This document shows, in pieces, positions 5,989 to 6,474 of a DNA stretch of 6,474 nucleotides. The DNA is from Microbacterium sp. GTDB lineage: Bacteria; Actinomycetota; Actinomycetes; Actinomycetales; Microbacteriaceae. A program made the translations under genes and the position numbers. The stretch covers positions 1 to 6,474 of the forward strand of contig QFPD01000128.1 of NCBI GenBank assembly GCA_003248845.1. The letters are read 5' to 3'. The notes under the pieces are model-generated. The model saw nothing but the letters and a program-made list of their open reading frames with translations, was not told the DNA's origin and ran no database searches. Each line of letters begins with the position of its first letter. Within the stretch, counting starts at the first letter, position 1.

Positions 5989-6474
5989 GCGTGTACTCCT
6001 TCGGTCGTGAGCACCTGGTCGGCGTCGGGGCCGAACCACTGGCGCAGGGTCTGGATGCCGCCCGAGAGCGACGTCGCATCGATGCCGTTGCCGACGAGCA
6101 CGCGATAGGCGATGTTCGAACGCACTCCCGCCGCACACATCACCCGCACGGGGCGACCGGCAGCGGCCGCGCGCACCTCGTCGAGGCGCCCTCGCAGCTC
6201 CGTGTGCGGGATGTTCAGCGCGCCCGGGAGGTGTCCCGACGCGAACTCATCCGCGCGGCGGACATCGAGCACGAGCACGTCCGCGTCGTCAGTCGCCTCC
6301 TGTGCGTACCAGAGGCGCAGCCGACCCGCGAGCAGATTCTCCGCGACCATGCCGAGGAGGTTCACGGCGTCTTTGGCCTGGCCGTACGGCGGTGCGTAGG
6401 CGAGATCGAGGTCGATGAGATCCGGTGCGCGCAGGCCGGCGCGCATCGCCGTGGCGAGCACGTCGATGCGCTTG
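5985..6474 (-). CDS. CoA-disulfide reductase / rhodanese fusion (3' part; 5' end beyond window)
   Basis: The frame enters at the right edge and gives the last 162 residues. The first part, from KRIDVLATAM through LDLAYAPPYGQAKDAVNLLG, is the dimerisation-domain end of the FAD- and NAD(P)H-dependent CoA-disulfide reductase family; the YAPPYG..KD.VN stretch is its signature. A rhodanese domain follows from about residue 64: VLVLDVRRADEFASGHLPGA, then the active-site loop CAAGVRS with Cys113 (codon 6135-6137), then LSGGIQTLRQW. Fusions of this type (CoADR-RHD) reduce CoA disulfide, CoA persulfide or polysulfide, and the rhodanese Cys carries the sulfane sulfur. The FAD and NAD(P)H domains and the catalytic reductase Cys lie outside the window, so their integrity cannot be judged. 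The TGA at 5987-5985 overlaps the regulator's ATG. Assignment is strong from the two domain signatures. Confidence 0.92.
   Translation of the reverse strand, partial: KRIDVLATAMRAGLRAPDLIDLDLAYAPPYGQAKDAVNLLGMVAENLLAGRLRLWYAQEATDDADVLVLDVRRADEFASGHLPGALNIPHTELRGRLDEVRAAAAGRPVRVMCAAGVRSNIAYRVLVGNGIDATSLSGGIQTLRQWFGPDADQVLTTEGVHA
5996..6002 (-). promoter_or_regulatory. Ribosome binding site for the CsoR-family regulator
   Basis: On the minus strand GAAGGAG sits seven bases before the ATG at 5988, inside the last codons of the reductase-rhodanese gene. It fixes this ATG as the start and indicates coupled or efficient re-initiation after the overlapping stop. Confidence 0.75.

Noticed and set aside
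5435..6136. Minus-strand open frame of 233 codons covering the regulator and the Cys-rich gene
   Set aside because: It reads both genes out of frame. The CsoR-family and Cys/His motifs, with their ribosome sites, are in other frames.

Overview
The window is gene-dense, roughly 70% G+C DNA with strongly G/C-biased third codon positions, short gaps (25-47 bp) and start/stop overlaps. This points to a high-GC Actinomycetota chromosome. Frequent GAT-GCC codon pairs and TAGSCT boxes immediately before start codons suggest Microbacteriaceae (Microbacterium-like), but that family placement is inference. There are no tRNA or rRNA genes, no CRISPR array and no insertion sequence, and no stretch over 50 bp lacks a gene between annotated features.

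Positions 1-5469 form a co-directional plus-strand run. It begins with the last codons of an upstream gene, which overlaps ispE (4-diphosphocytidyl-2-C-methyl-D-erythritol kinase of the MEP isoprenoid pathway). Next come a large GNAT acetyltransferase of the Eis type, a Uup-like ABC-F ATPase with a C-terminal coiled coil, and an S33-family alpha/beta hydrolase resembling prolyl iminopeptidase. The ABC-F and hydrolase genes each have a TAGCCT or TAGGCT box just before the ATG, so they may have their own leaderless or near-leaderless promoters as well as read-through.

Positions 5500-6474 are on the minus strand and meet the first run tail to tail across 30 bp. Read in transcription order they are: the 3' part of a CoA-disulfide-reductase/rhodanese fusion (its start lies beyond the right edge); a CsoR-family repressor translationally coupled to it by an ATGA overlap; and a 53-residue cysteine-rich protein. 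The repressor has the two sulfur-sensing cysteines of the family, but alanine where copper-binding CsoR has its histidine ligand. That is the pattern of the persulfide sensor CstR. Together with a CoA (per)sulfide reductase and a rhodanese domain, this looks like a small reactive-sulfur-responsive operon. The cysteine-rich protein is the least characterised component and the best candidate for something new here.
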